Source of the DNA: Kineosporia succinea
GTDB taxonomy: Bacteria > Actinomycetota > Actinomycetes > Actinomycetales > Kineosporiaceae
Assembly (NCBI RefSeq): GCF_030811555.1
Contig: NZ_JAUSQZ010000001.1
Coordinates: 4,461,241 to 4,525,240, forward strand
Direction: 5' to 3'
Length of the DNA stretch: 64,000 nt
The notes below the pieces were generated by a model. It saw only the letters and a program-made list of their open reading frames with translations. It was not told the DNA's origin and ran no database searches. The translations under genes and the position numbers were made by a program. Numbering within the stretch: position 1 is the first letter of the stretch; each line of letters opens with the position of its first letter. Shown here one piece after another: positions 62,338-64,000 of the stretch.

Positions 62338-62644
62338 CTACGAGGCGTGGCCGCAAGGCCTGGTTACGAGCGTGGCCACGAGGCCCGAGCGGCCTGGTCA
62401 GCACGCCCCGCCACCACGGTTCACCCGCTCCGGGCACGTGCCGATGTGTTAGTTGCGCCACCGTAGGGTGTCTGGGAGCAACTGAGCGGTACCACGGGTG
62501 CTCTGATGGTGCCCGGATCTGGCAGGCTCGGCAGTGTCGCGTGAGGCCCGTCCGGCACCACCCCCGGCGCCGCCCCGGCGCGGCCCGGGTTTCACCACCG
62601 GGCGTCGACACGGACATCACTACGGACATGAGGAAGGGACCGGC

Positions 62645-63982
62645 ATGGACAGGCAGCAGGAGTTCATCCTCCGCTCGATCGAGGAGCGGGACATCCGGTT
62701 CATCCGGCTCTGGTTCACCGACATCCTGGGCTCGCTGAAGAGCGTGTCGATCGCCCCGGCCGAGCTGGAGGGCGCGTTCGCCGAGGGCATCGGGTTCGAC
62801 GGCTCGGCGATCGAGGGCCTCGCCCGCGTGCACGAGGCCGACATGATCGCCAAGCCCGACCCCTCGACGTTCCAGGTGCTGCCCTGGCGCGGCGAGTCGC
62901 AGGGCACCGCGCGCATGTTCTGCGACGTGTTCACCCCGGGCGGCGAGCCCGCGCTGGTCGACCCGCGCAACGTGCTCAAGCGCGCCCTGAACAAGGCAGC
63001 CGACCACGGGCTGAGCTTCTACACCCACCCCGAGATCGAGTTCTACCTGTTCAAGGGCCCGACCGCCGACGGTACGGAGCCCGTGCCCGTCGACCAGGCC
63101 GGGTACTTCGACCACGTGCCGCGCGGCACGACCCACGACTTCCGCCGGGCCGCGATCGGGACGCTGGAATCGATGGGCATCTCGGTCGAGTTCAGCCACC
63201 ACGAGGCCGGCCCGGGGCAGAACGAGATCGACCTGCGCTACGCCGACGCGCTCACCATGGCCGACAACATCATGACCTTCCGCAGCGTGATCAAGGAGGT
63301 CGCGCTCGAGCAGGACCTCTACGCCACGTTCATGCCCAAGCCCCTGAACGACCATCCGGGCTCGGGCATGCACACGCACTTCTCGCTGTTCGAGGGCGAC
63401 CAGAACGCCTTCCACGAGGCGGGTGGCGAGTACCAGCTCAGCAAGATCGCCCGGCAGTTCATCGCCGGCCTGCTCAAGCACGCCGCCGAGATCACCGCGG
63501 TCACCAACCAGTGGGTGAATTCGTACAAGCGGATCTGGGGCGGCGCCGAGGCCCCGGCCTACGTCTGCTGGGGCCACAACAACCGCTCGGCCCTGATCCG
63601 GGTGCCGATGTACAAGCCGGGCAAGGGCCAGAGCACCCGCGTCGAGTACCGCGGCCTGGACAGCGCCTGCAACCCCTACCTGGCCTTCGCGCTCATGCTC
63701 AACGCCGGCATGAAGGGCATCGAGCAGGGGCTGGAGCTGCCCGAGGGGGCCGACGACAACGTCTGGTCGCTCACCGACGCCGAGCGCCGTGCCATGGGCA
63801 TCACCCGGCTGCCGGAGAACCTCGACGCCGCGATCTCGATCATGGAGGACTCCGAGCTCGTCGCGGAGACCCTGGGCGAGGGCGTGTTCGACTTCTTCCT
63901 GCGCAACAAGCGCCAGGAGTGGGCCGACTACCGCAGCCAGGTCACGCCCTTCGAGCTCCGGCGCTACCTGCCCCTGCTGTAG
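62645..63982 (+). CDS. glnA2: Glutamine synthetase, GlnA2 type
   Basis: Type I glutamine synthetase-like enzyme of 445 aa. Active-site motifs are GFDGSAIEG, HPEIEFYLF, GPGQNEIDLRY, GMHTHFSL, NNRSALIRVP and VEYRGLDSACNPYLA. The short form and the end PFELRRYLPLL match GlnA2 of actinobacteria. The C-terminal adenylylation segment of GlnA1 is replaced: where GlnA1 has a Tyr in DLYDLP this protein has VWSLTDAE (Trp374), so GlnE control is unlikely. ATG 62645 follows GAGGAAGGG. It is complete; the window ends 18 bp later. Confidence 0.93.
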   Translation: MDRQQEFILRSIEERDIRFIRLWFTDILGSLKSVSIAPAELEGAFAEGIGFDGSAIEGLARVHEADMIAKPDPSTFQVLPWRGESQGTARMFCDVFTPGGEPALVDPRNVLKRALNKAADHGLSFYTHPEIEFYLFKGPTADGTEPVPVDQAGYFDHVPRGTTHDFRRAAIGTLESMGISVEFSHHEAGPGQNEIDLRYADALTMADNIMTFRSVIKEVALEQDLYATFMPKPLNDHPGSGMHTHFSLFEGDQNAFHEAGGEYQLSKIARQFIAGLLKHAAEITAVTNQWVNSYKRIWGGAEAPAYVCWGHNNRSALIRVPMYKPGKGQSTRVEYRGLDSACNPYLAFALMLNAGMKGIEQGLELPEGADDNVWSLTDAERRAMGITRLPENLDAAISIMEDSELVAETLGEGVFDFFLRNKRQEWADYRSQVTPFELRRYLPLL

Positions 63983-64000
63983 ATGACGACGCCACGGCCC

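Larger units (their letters stand above)
61938..62644. other. Divergent region, panB / glnA2
   Basis: 707 bp without a supported gene. It holds a 20-bp palindrome near panB (61965-61984), a 13-bp satellite (62195-62337) and, from 62450, the likely glnA2 promoter and leader. Open frames through the satellite are by-products of its 13-bp period. Confidence 0.55.

Noticed and set aside
61377-62738. Rightward frames of 310-450 codons crossing the 13-bp satellite
   Set aside because: They are antisense to panB and then read the satellite (PGQEARPG repeats). Composition follows the repeat period, not codon use of neighbours.

Overview
This window is GC-rich chromosomal DNA from an actinomycete. 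Four things place it there: a mycothiol-dependent formaldehyde dehydrogenase, a polyphosphate glucokinase, a homodimeric AceE-type pyruvate dehydrogenase, and a FasR-fabD-fabH-acpP-fabF fatty acid cluster in the order known from Streptomyces. GTG starts and GTGA/ATGA overlaps are common, and one gene uses TTG. The gene mix (several plant-polysaccharide operons, tandem cyclic-di-GMP enzymes, a two-EF-hand protein) would suit a soil or plant-associated genus such as Kineosporia, but that is only a guess. I saw no phage, insertion sequence, integrase or CRISPR array.

Layout. 1-4.4 kb: an ABC sugar importer (binding protein, two permeases) under a ROK repressor. 4.4-7.9 kb: a quinone oxidoreductase/HxlR pair with a likely operator, a DUF1772/AraC pair and an SRPBCC protein. 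7.9-8.4 kb: two tandem-repeat arrays, the second running into the leader of a SIMPL gene. 9-16.5 kb: an EF-hand protein, a TPR-like protein, a GT2-GtrA fusion, a small gene behind a perfect actinobacterial SOS box, a PTH2-like protein, the mycothiol formaldehyde operon and DUF3145. 16.6-21.4 kb: the fab cluster and its regulator. 22.7-27.3 kb: aceE, DUF3052, an AhpE-type peroxiredoxin and tRNA-Val. 27.2-35.3 kb: a pRiA4b ORF-3-like gene whose 3' end lies inside the tRNA gene, then a xylo-oligosaccharide-type ABC operon with a LacI regulator, divergent from a GH3 enzyme. 35.5-39.7 kb: two tandem GGDEF-EAL proteins and a LURP-one protein. 39.7-47.6 kb: a LacI regulator, twin operators, then two permeases, a binding protein, GH51 and GH35: an arabinose/galactose-side-chain operon. 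47.7-52.5 kb: Nif3-like, zinc ribbon, histidine phosphatase, DUF1737, rhodanese and MetZ. 52.7-64 kb: an aromatic amino acid decarboxylase, YaaA, a secreted 5'-nucleotidase, rnpB, ppgK, map, panB and a GlnA2-type glutamine synthetase.

How the genes work together. Three carbohydrate importers lie in the window and none carries an ATPase gene, so they probably share one ATPase encoded elsewhere. In the second and third clusters the importers feed co-regulated or divergent cytoplasmic glycosidases, with candidate LacI operators between the divergent units. The fab cluster, pyruvate dehydrogenase, PanB and acyl carrier protein link acetyl-CoA and acyl supply. The mycothiol operon, peroxiredoxin, YaaA and the HxlR/QorB pair form a scattered stress layer. 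The most unusual sequence is not a gene set. It is a series of unrelated GC-rich minisatellites (11, 13, 19, 22, 24 and 46 bp periods) in intergenic regions, one of which appears to include the ribosome-binding region of the downstream gene, plus low-complexity coding tails on PanB and the PTH2 protein that look like similar expansions.
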